NCBI RefSeq assembly: GCF_003721565.1
Contig: NZ_RJJE01000001.1
Location: forward strand, 434,001-498,000
DNA: 64,000 bases
Direction: 5' to 3'
DNA from: Rufibacter immobilis
Lineage (GTDB): Bacteria > Bacteroidota > Bacteroidia > Cytophagales > Hymenobacteraceae
The notes under the pieces are model-generated. The model saw only the letters and a list, made by a program, of their open reading frames with translations. It did no database searches and had not been told where the DNA came from. Each line of letters opens with the position of its first letter. Positions within the stretch are counted from its first letter, which is position 1. The translations under genes were made by a program, and so were the position numbers. Below, one piece after another: positions 34,712-44,318 of this stretch.

Positions 34712-36022
34712 ATGGCCTCACTGCTTCCCCCTAACCGGCGACGATGGTTTATCATCCTGGTCATTTTCCTGGCCATTGTCTTCAATTACTTTGACCGCCA
34801 GATTCTCTCCATTCTCAAACCCGTTTTAAAAGAGGAATTCAGTTTAGATGATTCTGGCTATGCAGTGGTCGTGAACATCTTCACGGTGTGCTACGCGCTT
34901 ATGTACCCGGTCACGGGATGGCTGGTAGACCGGTTTGGCGCTAAACTGACCATGTTCTTCGGGATCATAGGCTGGTCCCTGGCGTGTCTGGGCGGCGGCA
35001 TTTCCAAGAGCATTGGGCAGTTCACCTTCTTCAGGGGCATGTTGGGCATGGCCGAGCCCACCAACTTTCCGGCGCAGCTACGGGTCATTACTATCTGGTT
35101 CCCAGGCAAGATGCGGGCCACCGCCAATAGCCTTTGTGTGGCGGGCAGTTCCATTGGCGCTATCATTGCGCCGCCCCTGGTGGCCTGGCTGGCACTGGCG
35201 TTCAACTGGCAGTTTGTGTTTCTGGTGGCTGGAGCGGTGGGGCTGGCCATTGCTGTGCTGTGGATTTTCATTTACCGCGAGCCACCCGCAGAAGTAGCCC
35301 GCGAGGCCGTAGGCACCGGCAACCCCGCCGACAGCACCGCCTTCACCTGGCGCCAGCTATGGGGCACTCGCACCCTGTGGGGCATCCTGCTCATCAGGTT
35401 CATCAGCGACCCTGTATGGTATTTCTGTCTTTTCTGGCTACCTGGCTACCTGCAGGAAGAGTCTGGCCTGTCTTTACAGCAGATGGGCATGTTTGGATGG
35501 ATTCCGTTTCTCGTAGCAGACCTGGGCGCCATCGCCACCTCAGCGTGGTCTGACCGTCTGGTAAAGAAAGGCAAACAGCCCCTTATGGCCCGCAAAATCA
35601 TGCTCACAAGCGTGGCCGTGCTGGCGCCGCTGTGCGTGCTCACCCCATACATCCCCAATCCTTTCGTCACTTTATTCATCTTCAGTATTGTAGGCATGGC
35701 CTGCCTCAGCTGGCTGTTCACCGTGAGCGTGGTGGTGGCAGAGGCCTTCCCGGTCAACAACGTGGCCAGCGTATTGGGCATTGCGGGCGGGTTCGGGGCG
35801 GCCGGCGCAGTGGTGTTCAACTACTTCGTGGGCCAATTAATGGGCACCCTGGGCGCCGAGCGCATCTTCATTTCCATGGCGCTGCTGCACCCCTTGGCCG
35901 TGCTGGTGCTCTGGACCATGGTGCGCCCTGAAAGACCCAAAGCCAAGGTATCCGTCGGCAGTGCACCAAGCCCTACCCACGCTCCTCAAGTAAATACTTC
36001 AGAATTAACGCTTAACGTGTAA
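34712..36022 (+). CDS. MFS transporter, hexuronate/anion:cation symporter-like
   Basis: A 436-residue carrier with 12 predicted membrane helices. FNYFDRQILSILKPVLKEEF, GWLVDRFGAK and RGMLGMAEPTNFPAQL are typical of the ACS family, whose members carry hexuronates, sugar acids and organic phosphates across the inner membrane. The FAD-dependent oxidoreductase gene starts 6 bases after it, so the two form a transport-and-oxidation unit. The substrate is unknown; a sugar acid is the best guess. Confidence 0.87.
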   Translation: MASLLPPNRRRWFIILVIFLAIVFNYFDRQILSILKPVLKEEFSLDDSGYAVVVNIFTVCYALMYPVTGWLVDRFGAKLTMFFGIIGWSLACLGGGISKSIGQFTFFRGMLGMAEPTNFPAQLRVITIWFPGKMRATANSLCVAGSSIGAIIAPPLVAWLALAFNWQFVFLVAGAVGLAIAVLWIFIYREPPAEVAREAVGTGNPADSTAFTWRQLWGTRTLWGILLIRFISDPVWYFCLFWLPGYLQEESGLSLQQMGMFGWIPFLVADLGAIATSAWSDRLVKKGKQPLMARKIMLTSVAVLAPLCVLTPYIPNPFVTLFIFSIVGMACLSWLFTVSVVVAEAFPVNNVASVLGIAGGFGAAGAVVFNYFVGQLMGTLGAERIFISMALLHPLAVLVLWTMVRPERPKAKVSVGSAPSPTHAPQVNTSELTLNV

Positions 36023-36027
36023 GTACC

Positions 36028-37434
36028 ATGAACGAGAATCTTTTAACAGTCAACGAACCCGCCAGAACCGTGCCCGTGCGCCTGGAGACCGATGTATTGG
36101 TGGTAGGCGGAGGTCCGTCTGGCATTACCGCCGCCTTGGCTGCCGCCGAGGATGGCCTCAACGTAACCCTCATTGACAGCCGCAGCTTTCTGGGCGGCAA
36201 CATGACCATAGGCTTGCCTATTCTGGGCTTCCTGGGCCAGAAAGGCAACCAGATCATCAAAGGCATTCCGCAGAAATTCATAGACCGCCTGGCCGCCCAA
36301 GATGCCGCCAGCGAACACCGCCCCTGCCCCCTGCACATGAGCCTTACCTTGGTAGAACAAGAGGCCGTGAAAAATACCGCCCTGGACATGCTCACCGAAG
36401 CGGGCGTAAACGTACTGCTCTATGTGTTTTTTGCCGATGTGGTCATGGACGGAGACAAGCTGCGGGGCGTGGTGATTGAAAGCAAATCGGGCCGGGAGGC
36501 TATTCTGGCTAAGACCGTGATTGACTGCAGCGGCGATGCCGATGTAGCCTTTAAAGCCGGAGTTCCCTGTGAGCAGGGCAATGAAACCGGCGGCGCCCAG
36601 CCTCCTACCCTCATGTTCTGCCTGGCCGGCGTAGACACCGATAAACTGCGCATGAGCATCGCCCAGGAACCCCGCACCTACCTCACAGATTTTATCCCGG
36701 CGGAGTATTTTGGGCAGAACCACCAGTTTATTGTGGTGGGCATGCGCAACCTCATGCAACAGGCCCGCGAAGCCGGTTTTGACCTGCCCGTGGAAAGAAC
36801 CATTCTGATCACTGGTTTGCGCAAGGGCGAAGTGTGGGTGAACATGACCCGCATCAACGGCGTGGACGGCACCAACCCGGCCAGCCTTTCGCATGGAGAG
36901 ATTGAAGGACGCCGCCAGGTGATTGAGATCCAGAAATACCTTACCGCGTATGTACCGGGCTTTGAAAACGCTTACTTCGCCAAAATGGCACCGTTCCTGG
37001 GCATACGCGAAACCCGCCGCATTGTGGGCCAGTACGTCATGACCAAGGAAGACATCCTCAGCTGCGGCCGCTTTGAAGACGCCGTGGCCGTGGCCAGCTA
37101 CCCCCTGGACATCCACCACCCGCAGGGCGGCGGCTGCACCCTGGAGTGGTGCGGTGATTGCTATGACATTCCGTACCGTTCACTGGTGCCACAGAAAGTA
37201 GAAAACCTGCTGGTAGCGGGCCGCTGCATCTCCACCACCCATGAAGCCATGTCGGCGATACGGGTGATGGCACCGTGCATGGCCATGGGCGAGGCTGCGG
37301 GCCGGGCTGCCAAGATTGCGGTGAGAGCGGGCGTGGCGCCGTCACAAATTGACGTGAAGCAACTGCAGGAAGAACTACTGGCTACGGGCGCCTACCTGAG
37401 GCCGGCCCCAGTGCAGGAAATGCAGGAAGCGTAA
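36028..37434 (+). CDS. FAD-dependent oxidoreductase (FAD_oxidored type)
   Basis: A 468-residue flavoprotein. The N-terminal dinucleotide-binding motif is VLVVGGGPSGITAA (24-37), and an FAD-contact stretch GRCISTTHEAMSAIRVM lies near the C-terminus. FLGGNMTIG and DCSGDADVA are typical of this branch, which is found in many carbohydrate-use clusters of Bacteroidota and Opitutales. There is no signal peptide, so it is cytoplasmic. It is coupled to the MFS carrier upstream, suggesting it oxidises the imported compound. The exact substrate cannot be inferred. Confidence 0.85.
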   Translation: MNENLLTVNEPARTVPVRLETDVLVVGGGPSGITAALAAAEDGLNVTLIDSRSFLGGNMTIGLPILGFLGQKGNQIIKGIPQKFIDRLAAQDAASEHRPCPLHMSLTLVEQEAVKNTALDMLTEAGVNVLLYVFFADVVMDGDKLRGVVIESKSGREAILAKTVIDCSGDADVAFKAGVPCEQGNETGGAQPPTLMFCLAGVDTDKLRMSIAQEPRTYLTDFIPAEYFGQNHQFIVVGMRNLMQQAREAGFDLPVERTILITGLRKGEVWVNMTRINGVDGTNPASLSHGEIEGRRQVIEIQKYLTAYVPGFENAYFAKMAPFLGIRETRRIVGQYVMTKEDILSCGRFEDAVAVASYPLDIHHPQGGGCTLEWCGDCYDIPYRSLVPQKVENLLVAGRCISTTHEAMSAIRVMAPCMAMGEAAGRAAKIAVRAGVAPSQIDVKQLQEELLATGAYLRPAPVQEMQEA

Positions 37435-37442
37435 TCAAAGCA

Positions 37443-37486
37443 TTCTGTTTAGGGGCTATTTTTCTGAAAATAGCCCCTAAACAGAA
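37443..37486. repeat. palindromic intergenic repeat, copy 14 (outer GCG/CGC replaced on both arms)
   Basis: Perfect 20-base arms, TTCTGTTTAGGGGCTATTTT and complement, with TCTG at the centre. The usual GCG/CGC is changed to CTG/CAG on both arms, and the inner CTG/CAG to CTA/TAG. Confidence 0.95.
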
Positions 37487-37600
37487 AATATTACCGCAAG
37501 TCTCTCCCTGTAAACCCACATGATCCTTCCCCAAAGGGAACAGCACTTTTTTAACAGCTTTCACTTCCTTCCAGGAAGTTTTTGCTCAAACTTTTCATTT

Positions 37601-37641
37601 GCGTTTTAGGCCTGTTTTAGGAAAAACAGCCGCTAATCGCA
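37601..37641. repeat. palindromic intergenic repeat, copy 15
   Basis: GCGTTTTAGGCCTGTTTTAG - GAAAAACAGCCGCTAATCGC. Several mismatches. It lies 41 bases before the EEP hydrolase start. Confidence 0.85.
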
Positions 37642-37681
37642 ACATCAACCAAGGCTTTCCCCAACCATCCCTTTCCACCCC

Positions 37682-38593
37682 ATGACCTCCAGAAGAACCT
37701 TTTTGAAAGGCGCCAGCTTAGCCGCCCTCGGTCCCTGGCTGAGCCAATTGAGCTGGGCCTCAGTACCTGTAGCAGAAAAAAAGAGCAGCAATACGCACCG
37801 GGTGCTGTGCTGCAACATACGGGTAGCCCTGCCTGAGGACGAGGCCAAGGGAGTAGGCTGGCCCCAGCGCCGCGACATTTGCCTGCAGGTCATTAAAAAC
37901 CACAAGCCTGACATCCTCTGCCTGCAGGAAGTGCTAAAAGTGCAGTCAGATGACTTCCGAAAAGCTTTTTCTGGCTACCAGCTCTTCGGGTTTGACGGAC
38001 CGGAGATGGACGCAAACCCCACGGGCTACCACGGCATCGCCAAAAACCCAATTCTGTTTTCCACCGCCCGCTATGAACTGATCACCGGGGGCACCTTCTG
38101 GCTGTCAGAGACACCGCTTCTGGGCGGCAGCCTCTCCTGGAACACGGCGCGCGCCCGCAATGCCAGTTGGGTACGGCTCCGGGAAAAGAAAACGGGCAAG
38201 GAATTCAGGGTAGTGAACACCCACCTGGACCACAAGGCACAGGAAGCCCGGGAAAAGCAGACGAAGCTACTCCTGGAGGAAGCTGCCCAATATCCTGCCA
38301 ATTTCCCCCAACTCCTCACCGGCGATTTCAACGCAGGCGCCAACAATGCCCTTCACACCGCCATCAGAGAAGCTAACTGGAAGGACTCCTACGCCGAGAT
38401 AAATGGCCCAACCGAACCAGGCGTGACGGCGCATGGCTTTCAAAGCGAAGAAGCCAAAAAAAACAGCAAGAAGATTGACTTCATTTATACCAAAGGCCCA
38501 GTGAAAGCCTTGGCGTCAACCATAATCAAAGACAAAATCAAAGGGCAGTTCCCCAGCGACCACTATTTCGTCTCCGCCGATATTCTTTTATAA
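37682..38593 (+). CDS. Tat-exported endonuclease/exonuclease/phosphatase-family hydrolase
   Basis: A 303-residue protein. The N-terminus SRRTFLKGASLAALG (3-17) is a twin-arginine signal, so the enzyme folds before export. The EEP-fold catalytic motifs are all visible in order: CNIR, LCLQEV, NTHLDHKAQEARE, LTGDFNAG, IDFIY and PSDHY. These Mg2+-dependent enzymes cleave phosphodiesters or phosphomonoesters (nucleic acids, inositol phosphates, sphingomyelin). In this locus a non-nucleic-acid phosphoester is plausible. It stands between the FAD operon and the NPP-type gene, with repeats on its upstream side. Confidence 0.88.
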   Translation: MTSRRTFLKGASLAALGPWLSQLSWASVPVAEKKSSNTHRVLCCNIRVALPEDEAKGVGWPQRRDICLQVIKNHKPDILCLQEVLKVQSDDFRKAFSGYQLFGFDGPEMDANPTGYHGIAKNPILFSTARYELITGGTFWLSETPLLGGSLSWNTARARNASWVRLREKKTGKEFRVVNTHLDHKAQEAREKQTKLLLEEAAQYPANFPQLLTGDFNAGANNALHTAIREANWKDSYAEINGPTEPGVTAHGFQSEEAKKNSKKIDFIYTKGPVKALASTIIKDKIKGQFPSDHYFVSADILL

Positions 38594-39077
38594 CCCATAT
38601 AGCCAAGCAGATAAAAGATACTGAGCATAATCGGCTAACATTCAGGCATACCTGGTTTGAATCACCTAACACATAAAGCCTGATCCCTGAATCTGGAATT
38701 GCCGCTACCCCAGATTGACTTCTACTGAAAGTATGCCCGGCCTATCTACCTAGTGCGTCTTCCCTTACCACAGCACTTTATTGCCCCTATACTCTTAACA
38801 ACTGCTCTACTCAAAGCTTTTCGCCTTTTAATTCACTTTCAAGATTTAATTTTCTTACTTAAGTTAATTTACATATACTTTACTTTTGTTTAATTTAATT
38901 AAATTTGATTTATTTGAATAACCCGCGCCCTACACTACTACTTCATCAAATTCTAGAAAAGAAAAGCCTTACAAGTAAGAATTTGACAACCCGGCAATGC
39001 GAAGGCATACTCAGGCAGAAAGCTTGAAGAGAGAATTATCCTTGTCCTTGTTATTTCCTGACCTTCACCCCTGTCAC
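38594..39077. other. 484-base intergenic region before the phosphodiesterase/kinase operon
   Basis: It is mostly non-coding, with a strongly AT-rich block at 38830-38920 carrying the shared promoter element. The open frame extending the next gene back to 38997 lacks a signal-peptide start and is rejected. No palindromic repeat and no RNA is seen. Confidence 0.6.
38885..38916 (+). promoter_or_regulatory. shared promoter/operator element, phosphodiesterase operon copy
   Basis: TTTGTTTAATTTAATTAAAT then TTGATTTATTTG. It aligns without gaps to the copies at 27965 and 34587, with -33-like TTTG, -7-like TTTATTTG and the TTTAA...TTAAATTT spacer in common. Confidence 0.55.
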
Positions 39078-40418
39078 ATGAAACCATTCATCTTCACGGT
39101 CCTGTTTGCCGCCTCTTTCTGCCTCCACGCCTTAGGGCAGGGCGCCAAGCACGTGGTATTGATTACCATTGACGGTTTCCGGCCAGACTTTTACCTGGAT
39201 CCCTCCTGGGGAGCGGTGACCCTGCAACAGATGATGGCCGGTGGCGTGCATGCCAAAGGGGTGAACGGGGTTTTCCCCACGGTTACCTTTCCGTCACACA
39301 CCACACTGGTAACCGGAGTAAAACCCGCCAAACACGGCATCTACTACAATGACCCTTTTGAGCCCCAGGGTGCCACCGGCAAGTGGTACTGGGAGTACAG
39401 CGCCATCAAAAGCCCCACCATCTGGGATGCATTACGACAAGCCAACCTCACCTCGGCCTCCGTGCTCTGGCCGGTAACAGCGGGCGCCCCCATAGATTAC
39501 AACATCCCAGATATTTGGCCCATCGGCAACTCAGACCGACGGGAGATTACGGCCAAGAACGGCACACCCGGTCTCTGGGCAGAACTGGAGCAGAACGCCA
39601 CCGGAAAGCTGGAAGCCCATGATTTCAACCTGGACAAAGATTACCTGAGCATGGATGACAATGTGGCCCGTATGGCCGGTTACCTGCTCAGGAAGTACAA
39701 ACCCAACTTCACCACCGTGCACCTGGCGGCGGTAGACCACGCGGAACATGCACAGGGCCGCCACGGCGAAAACGTCAGAAAAGCGGTAGCCGGGGCAGAC
39801 CATGCCATCCGGTTCATCCTGGAGTCACTGGAGAAAGCGGGCATCAAAGACCAGACGGCGGTGATTGTGACGGGGGACCACGGCTTTGTAGACCGTCACA
39901 CCAACATCAACCCCAACGTGTGGTTGGCCAAGGCCGGACTGATCAAAGACCTCAAGAAAGATGACTGGAAAGCCCAGTTCAAATCGGCGAGTGGCTCCAC
40001 CTTTCTTCACTTAAAGGACAAGAACGACAAGAAGACCCTGCAGCAGGTGCTGCAGATATTAGCGGCCTTGCCCCAAAGCCAGCAGAAGCTGTTCAGGGTG
40101 CTGAGCCGGCAAGAACTACTCCAAGCCGGGGCCGATCCTAACGCGGTTCTGGCATTAGCTCCCGTACCGGGCATCTCCTTCGGGAACTCCTACACCAGCC
40201 AGGCCTTCACTTCTTCACAGGGCGGCACGCACGGCTACTTCCCAGATTTCCCAGACATCCAAACCGGCTTCATAGGGTATGGGGCCGGTTTTAAGAAAGG
40301 CCAGGTCATCGCAGAGATGGAACTGGTAGACATTGCCCCGCTGGCCGCCAAACTGCTGGGCCTGCAACTCCCCGCCGCAGAAGGCATGCTGTATCCTGGA
40401 ATTATTACGCTTAAATAA
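39078..40418 (+). CDS. NPP-type nucleotide pyrophosphatase/phosphodiesterase (alkaline phosphatase superfamily)
   Basis: A protein of about 446 residues with a signal peptide (MKPFIFTVLFAASFCLHALG). Metal and nucleophile motifs of the NPP family are present: ITIDGFRPD (29-37), the nucleophilic Thr in FPTVTFPSHTTLVTG (about 66-80), AAVDHAEHAQG and VTGDHGFVD. NPP enzymes cleave phosphodiesters such as nucleotides, glycerophosphodiesters or lipid head groups in the periplasm. The next gene is a polyol-type carrier 39 bases downstream, so a cleaved alcohol or sugar may be imported. The start is set by the signal peptide. Confidence 0.92.
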   Translation: MKPFIFTVLFAASFCLHALGQGAKHVVLITIDGFRPDFYLDPSWGAVTLQQMMAGGVHAKGVNGVFPTVTFPSHTTLVTGVKPAKHGIYYNDPFEPQGATGKWYWEYSAIKSPTIWDALRQANLTSASVLWPVTAGAPIDYNIPDIWPIGNSDRREITAKNGTPGLWAELEQNATGKLEAHDFNLDKDYLSMDDNVARMAGYLLRKYKPNFTTVHLAAVDHAEHAQGRHGENVRKAVAGADHAIRFILESLEKAGIKDQTAVIVTGDHGFVDRHTNINPNVWLAKAGLIKDLKKDDWKAQFKSASGSTFLHLKDKNDKKTLQQVLQILAALPQSQQKLFRVLSRQELLQAGADPNAVLALAPVPGISFGNSYTSQAFTSSQGGTHGYFPDFPDIQTGFIGYGAGFKKGQVIAEMELVDIAPLAAKLLGLQLPAAEGMLYPGIITLK

Positions 40419-40457
40419 ATAGAAGTAAATCAATTAGTAAGCCTAAACAGAAAAGAC

Positions 40458-41774
40458 ATGCAAAACCATTCAACAGCAGGCAACTCCCTCCTGGACAAAG
40501 CCGGCATTCCGAGCCAATTGGGATGGGGGTACTTAGGTATTTTGATTTTCATGATGGGCGATGGCCTGGAACAGGGATGGCTGAGCCCGTACCTGCTGGA
40601 GCATGGCATGTCTATCCAGCAATCGGCGTCTTTGTTTACGGTCTACGGCGTGACCATCGCTATCTCGTCCTGGTTCTCCGGGGTGTTAGCCGAAGGCTAT
40701 GGCGCTAAGAAAACCATGGCCTGGGGCTTGCTCCTTTACATTGCGGGCACCATCGGGTTTGTAGGCTACGGCATGACTGATCGGAACTTCCCCATGATGC
40801 TGTTCACCTACGCCCTACGCGGCTTTGGGTACCCCCTGTTTGCCTACTCGTTCCTGGTCTGGATCACGTACCGCAGTCCGCAACAGAAACTGGGCCGGGC
40901 CGTGGGCTGGTTCTGGTTTGTATTTACGGGCGGCTTAAACGTACTGGGCGCTTATTACTCCAGCTGGGCCATTCAGGAACTGGGCTATATCAACACCATG
41001 TGGAGCTCTATCTTCTGGGTACTGGTGGGCGGTTTGTTCGCGCTAGTCCTGAACCGAGATAAATTCAAAGCTAGCCATACCAACGCCGGGGCCAAAGCCC
41101 AGGAACTCATGAAAGGTCTCACCATTGTGAAAGAAGAGCCCAAAGTACTGTTAGGCGGACTGGTGCGCGTTATTAACACCACGGCGCAATTTGCCTTCCC
41201 GGTTTTCCTGCCCACCTACATGGCTGCCCATGGCTTTTCTACCACCGAATGGCTGCAAATCTGGGGCACCATTTTCACCGCCAACATCGCATTTAACCTA
41301 ATCTTCGGGTTTGTGGGCGACCAATTGGGCTGGCGCAACACCGTAATGTGGTTTGGCGGCGTGGGCTGCGCCATTTCCACCCTACTGTTTTACTACGCGC
41401 CGCAGCTCATGGGCAGTAATTTCTGGGCCGTAATGCTGGCAGGAGTACTTTGGGGAGCCTTGCTGGCAGGCTATGTGCCTCTCTCGGCGCTGGTGCCTTC
41501 CCTGGTAAAGAAAGACAAAGGCGCCGCCATGGCTATTCTCAATTTAGGCGCTGGGTTACCCGTGTTTCTGGGCCCGGCCATTGTAGGCGTGTTCATTGGC
41601 GTAGCCGGGGCCGAAGGAGTGGTCTGGATTCTGGCTGGCCTCTATCTGCTCAGCGCGGTGCTTACTAAATTCATCACCTTACCAGACAATGCCAAAACCG
41701 CCCATTTAGTCAAAGAAGAAGCGGCTCCCCTCCGGCAGGAGGAAAAAGAATTAAATCCATCGGTCATCATATAA
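40458..41774 (+). CDS. MFS carrier, RbtT/DalT/CsbX (pentitol) subfamily
   Basis: A 438-residue, 12-helix carrier. The N-terminal block QLGWGYLGILIFMMGDGLEQ, followed at once by GWLSPYL, is a hallmark of the RbtT/DalT/CsbX group, whose studied members take up ribitol and D-arabinitol. It follows the phosphodiesterase gene and precedes the dehydrogenase/kinase operon. This makes an inner-membrane pentitol or related polyol transporter the best call; the actual polyol is not determined. Confidence 0.88.
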   Translation: MQNHSTAGNSLLDKAGIPSQLGWGYLGILIFMMGDGLEQGWLSPYLLEHGMSIQQSASLFTVYGVTIAISSWFSGVLAEGYGAKKTMAWGLLLYIAGTIGFVGYGMTDRNFPMMLFTYALRGFGYPLFAYSFLVWITYRSPQQKLGRAVGWFWFVFTGGLNVLGAYYSSWAIQELGYINTMWSSIFWVLVGGLFALVLNRDKFKASHTNAGAKAQELMKGLTIVKEEPKVLLGGLVRVINTTAQFAFPVFLPTYMAAHGFSTTEWLQIWGTIFTANIAFNLIFGFVGDQLGWRNTVMWFGGVGCAISTLLFYYAPQLMGSNFWAVMLAGVLWGALLAGYVPLSALVPSLVKKDKGAAMAILNLGAGLPVFLGPAIVGVFIGVAGAEGVVWILAGLYLLSAVLTKFITLPDNAKTAHLVKEEAAPLRQEEKELNPSVII

Positions 41775-41849
41775 ACCCTCACCCCAGGCAGGTTCGCTTC
41801 CCCCAGCCGGCCTTTCCAGAACCATTCATTAGAGACTTAAACTACGCTT

Positions 41850-42851
41850 ATGAGAATTTTAATAACCGCCCCTTACCACGAGAAAGCACAGCAAGTGTTG
41901 CAGGAAACCTTTGGCGAAGTCATCTACCGCCCCTGGAAACCGCATGGCCGCGCTTATAACGAAGAAGAACTCATCGGGCTGCTAGAGGAAACCCAAGCCG
42001 ACGCGCTCATCACCGAGCATGACCATGTCACCAAGGAAGTCATCAACGCATATCCAGACTTGCAATTTATAGGCGTCTGCCGCGGCACCCCTTCTAACGT
42101 GGCCGTTGAGACCGCCACTGAAAATGATATTCCGGTGTTCCATACTCCCGCCCGCAACGCCCAGGCCGTGGCCGAAATGTTCGTGGCCAACGTGATCACC
42201 TTCATGCGGAATACCATAGCCGGCTGCGCCTGGCTGGAGGGCGAAAACTGGGAAGCCGGGGCACATACGTCTTACCTACAGTTTAAAGGCAGCGAACTTG
42301 CCGGAAAAACCATTGGCATGGTCGGCTTCGGGGCTATTGGCCAGCGCATTGCCAACATGGTGAAATGCTTCCCCTGCACCATCCAGTTCTATGACCCTTA
42401 CACCGAGTCGCCGGACCCAGATTACCAGAAAGTAAGTTTGGAAGAAGTCTTCGCTTCCAGCGATATTGTGTCGGTGCATTTACCGGTTACCCCCCAAACC
42501 ACGGGCATGATAGATGAAAGCCTTATTTCGCTCATGAAACCAGAAGCCATCTTCGTGAATACCGCCCGCGCCGTGGTGGTGAAACGCGAGGCCCTGCTAG
42601 ACGCTCTGGAGAACAACCGCATCAAAGGCGCCATCCTGGACGTGTTTGACCATGAGCCACCAGATGAAGTTGACTATAAAATCATTCACCACCCGCACGT
42701 ACTGGCTACCCCGCACATTGCCGGGGCCACGTTTGAGGTGGAAGACCACCACGCCTATATTATGAATGACGCGTTGGTAGCCTGGTTCATCAAGGAGGAC
42801 AAGAACATTAAACAATTGGCAAACAAAGAAATATTGGCCGTTAAAAGCTAA
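41850..42851 (+). CDS. D-isomer-specific 2-hydroxyacid dehydrogenase
   Basis: A 333-residue NAD(P)-dependent dehydrogenase. The nucleotide-binding loop is VGFGAIGQRIA (about 158-168). The catalytic triad is visible as Arg in NTARA (about 236), Glu in DVFDHEPP (about 265) and His in TPHIAGAT (about 289). Family members reduce 2-oxoacids or oxidise D-2-hydroxyacids, including phosphoglycerate and erythronate-4-phosphate. The gene ends 6 bases before the first kinase gene, so it belongs to one pathway with the two FGGY kinases. That suggests the pathway contains a sugar-acid step rather than simple polyol oxidation. Confidence 0.92.
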   Translation: MRILITAPYHEKAQQVLQETFGEVIYRPWKPHGRAYNEEELIGLLEETQADALITEHDHVTKEVINAYPDLQFIGVCRGTPSNVAVETATENDIPVFHTPARNAQAVAEMFVANVITFMRNTIAGCAWLEGENWEAGAHTSYLQFKGSELAGKTIGMVGFGAIGQRIANMVKCFPCTIQFYDPYTESPDPDYQKVSLEEVFASSDIVSVHLPVTPQTTGMIDESLISLMKPEAIFVNTARAVVVKREALLDALENNRIKGAILDVFDHEPPDEVDYKIIHHPHVLATPHIAGATFEVEDHHAYIMNDALVAWFIKEDKNIKQLANKEILAVKS

Positions 42852-42857
42852 GCGAAC

Positions 42858-44318
42858 ATGGCTGCACAGGAAGCATTTATTATTGTAGACATTGGCACGG
42901 GAAACGTACGCGTGGCCGTGGCTGCCAAAAACGGTGAGGTGCTGAGCGTAGAGCGGGACAACATGCCCTACCAAACCGATGCGCTGTACCCCAACTCCAT
43001 CTTCTTTGATCCCAACCACTTGTGGAGCGTCATTACCAAGCTGGCTATAACCGCTCTGAATAATGCGCCGGAGGTAGAGGTAAAAGCCCTCACGGCCACC
43101 AGCCAGCGCGAGGGCATTGTCCTGATTGGCCATGACGGCGGCTCTCTCATAGGGCTGCCCAACATTGACCACCGGGGCCGCGAATGGGACTTCATCATGC
43201 AGGATAAAAGCTATATCTATGAGCTGGCGGGTCGTTACCCAACCTCGCTGTTCTCGGCGTTAAAGCTGGTAGGCGTACGGGAGCGGCGGCCGGAGATCTG
43301 GGAGCAGACCCGCACGTTTTTGAGCATCAGTGACTGGGCGCAGTACATGCTCAGCGGTGTGGCGCGTTATGAACATTCTCAGGCCTCTGAAACGCTGCTC
43401 TATGATGTGGCCCGCAAATCCTGGTCTCCTGAGCTGTGCGCTATCTTTGACATAGATCCCATGCTGCTTTCTCCATTGGGGGACTCGGGCACTGTGTTAG
43501 GCACTATTACCCCAGCGGCGGCGGCGGCTTTCCAGATTTCGCCGGAGGCACAGGTCATCATCGGCGGCGCCGATACCCAATTGGCCGTAAAAGGTACGCA
43601 GCCTGAACTAGACGATGTGGTGATAGTTTCCGGCACAACCACGCCCATCTTTAAGCTGGTGAATGAGTACATCACAGACACCCGGGAGCGCTCCTGGACC
43701 AACCGGCACATAGATGAACATACTCTTGCCGTGGAAACCAACGCGGGGGTCACCGGCCTCAACTACCAGCGCCTGAAAGAGATTTTCTACCCTAATGAAA
43801 GCTACGAGGTTATTGAACAGGAACTGGCTCAGGTACAGGAAGCGTGCTGCGTGGCCTCTCTGGGTTCCTTGTTAGCCGATGAGAAAGGCCCTATCACCAA
43901 AGGCGGCTTCATCTTTCCGGCTCCGGTAACTCACACGTTAACCCGGGCGCACTTCGTGTGGGCCACCTTATGGGACATTGCCTGCAGCATCAAGGAGAAC
44001 TTCAACTCGTTGCATGACATCTCAGCGGTGGAGCAGGACTACGTGTGGGCCTGTGGTGGCGGGTTCCAGAGCCAACTGCTGCGCCAGTTCATTGCCGATT
44101 TGCTCAACAAGAAAGTCTATCTGCGCGAAAACTACCGTCAGGCCACGGTGGTAGGCGGCGCTCTTATCTGTAACGAGGCCCTGGAAGAAACCAGCTACGC
44201 GCCCGCTCCGCCTATGGTGGTAGAACCACAGGAAGACAGCCGTTACCTTGCCCTTTATGAGGAGTGGAAACGGACGCGCCAAACGTTCAAACACATCTGT
44301 GAGGAGGCGGTAGTATGA
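42858..44318 (+). CDS. FGGY-family carbohydrate kinase 1 (LsrK-like)
   Basis: A 486-residue kinase. The N-terminal phosphate-binding motif is DIGTGNVRV (11-19) and the second lobe has ADTQLAVKG and CGGGFQSQLLRQF. TATSQREGIVLI resembles autoinducer-2 kinase LsrK and its relatives rather than xylulokinase. It overlaps the next kinase gene by four bases (ATGA). Two different FGGY kinases side by side suggest either two substrates or a two-subunit enzyme. Confidence 0.88.
   Translation: MAAQEAFIIVDIGTGNVRVAVAAKNGEVLSVERDNMPYQTDALYPNSIFFDPNHLWSVITKLAITALNNAPEVEVKALTATSQREGIVLIGHDGGSLIGLPNIDHRGREWDFIMQDKSYIYELAGRYPTSLFSALKLVGVRERRPEIWEQTRTFLSISDWAQYMLSGVARYEHSQASETLLYDVARKSWSPELCAIFDIDPMLLSPLGDSGTVLGTITPAAAAAFQISPEAQVIIGGADTQLAVKGTQPELDDVVIVSGTTTPIFKLVNEYITDTRERSWTNRHIDEHTLAVETNAGVTGLNYQRLKEIFYPNESYEVIEQELAQVQEACCVASLGSLLADEKGPITKGGFIFPAPVTHTLTRAHFVWATLWDIACSIKENFNSLHDISAVEQDYVWACGGGFQSQLLRQFIADLLNKKVYLRENYRQATVVGGALICNEALEETSYAPAPPMVVEPQEDSRYLALYEEWKRTRQTFKHICEEAVV

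Noticed and set aside
36043-37119. 358-codon minus-strand open frame
   Set aside because: Antisense to the FAD oxidoreductase, with no recognisable domain.
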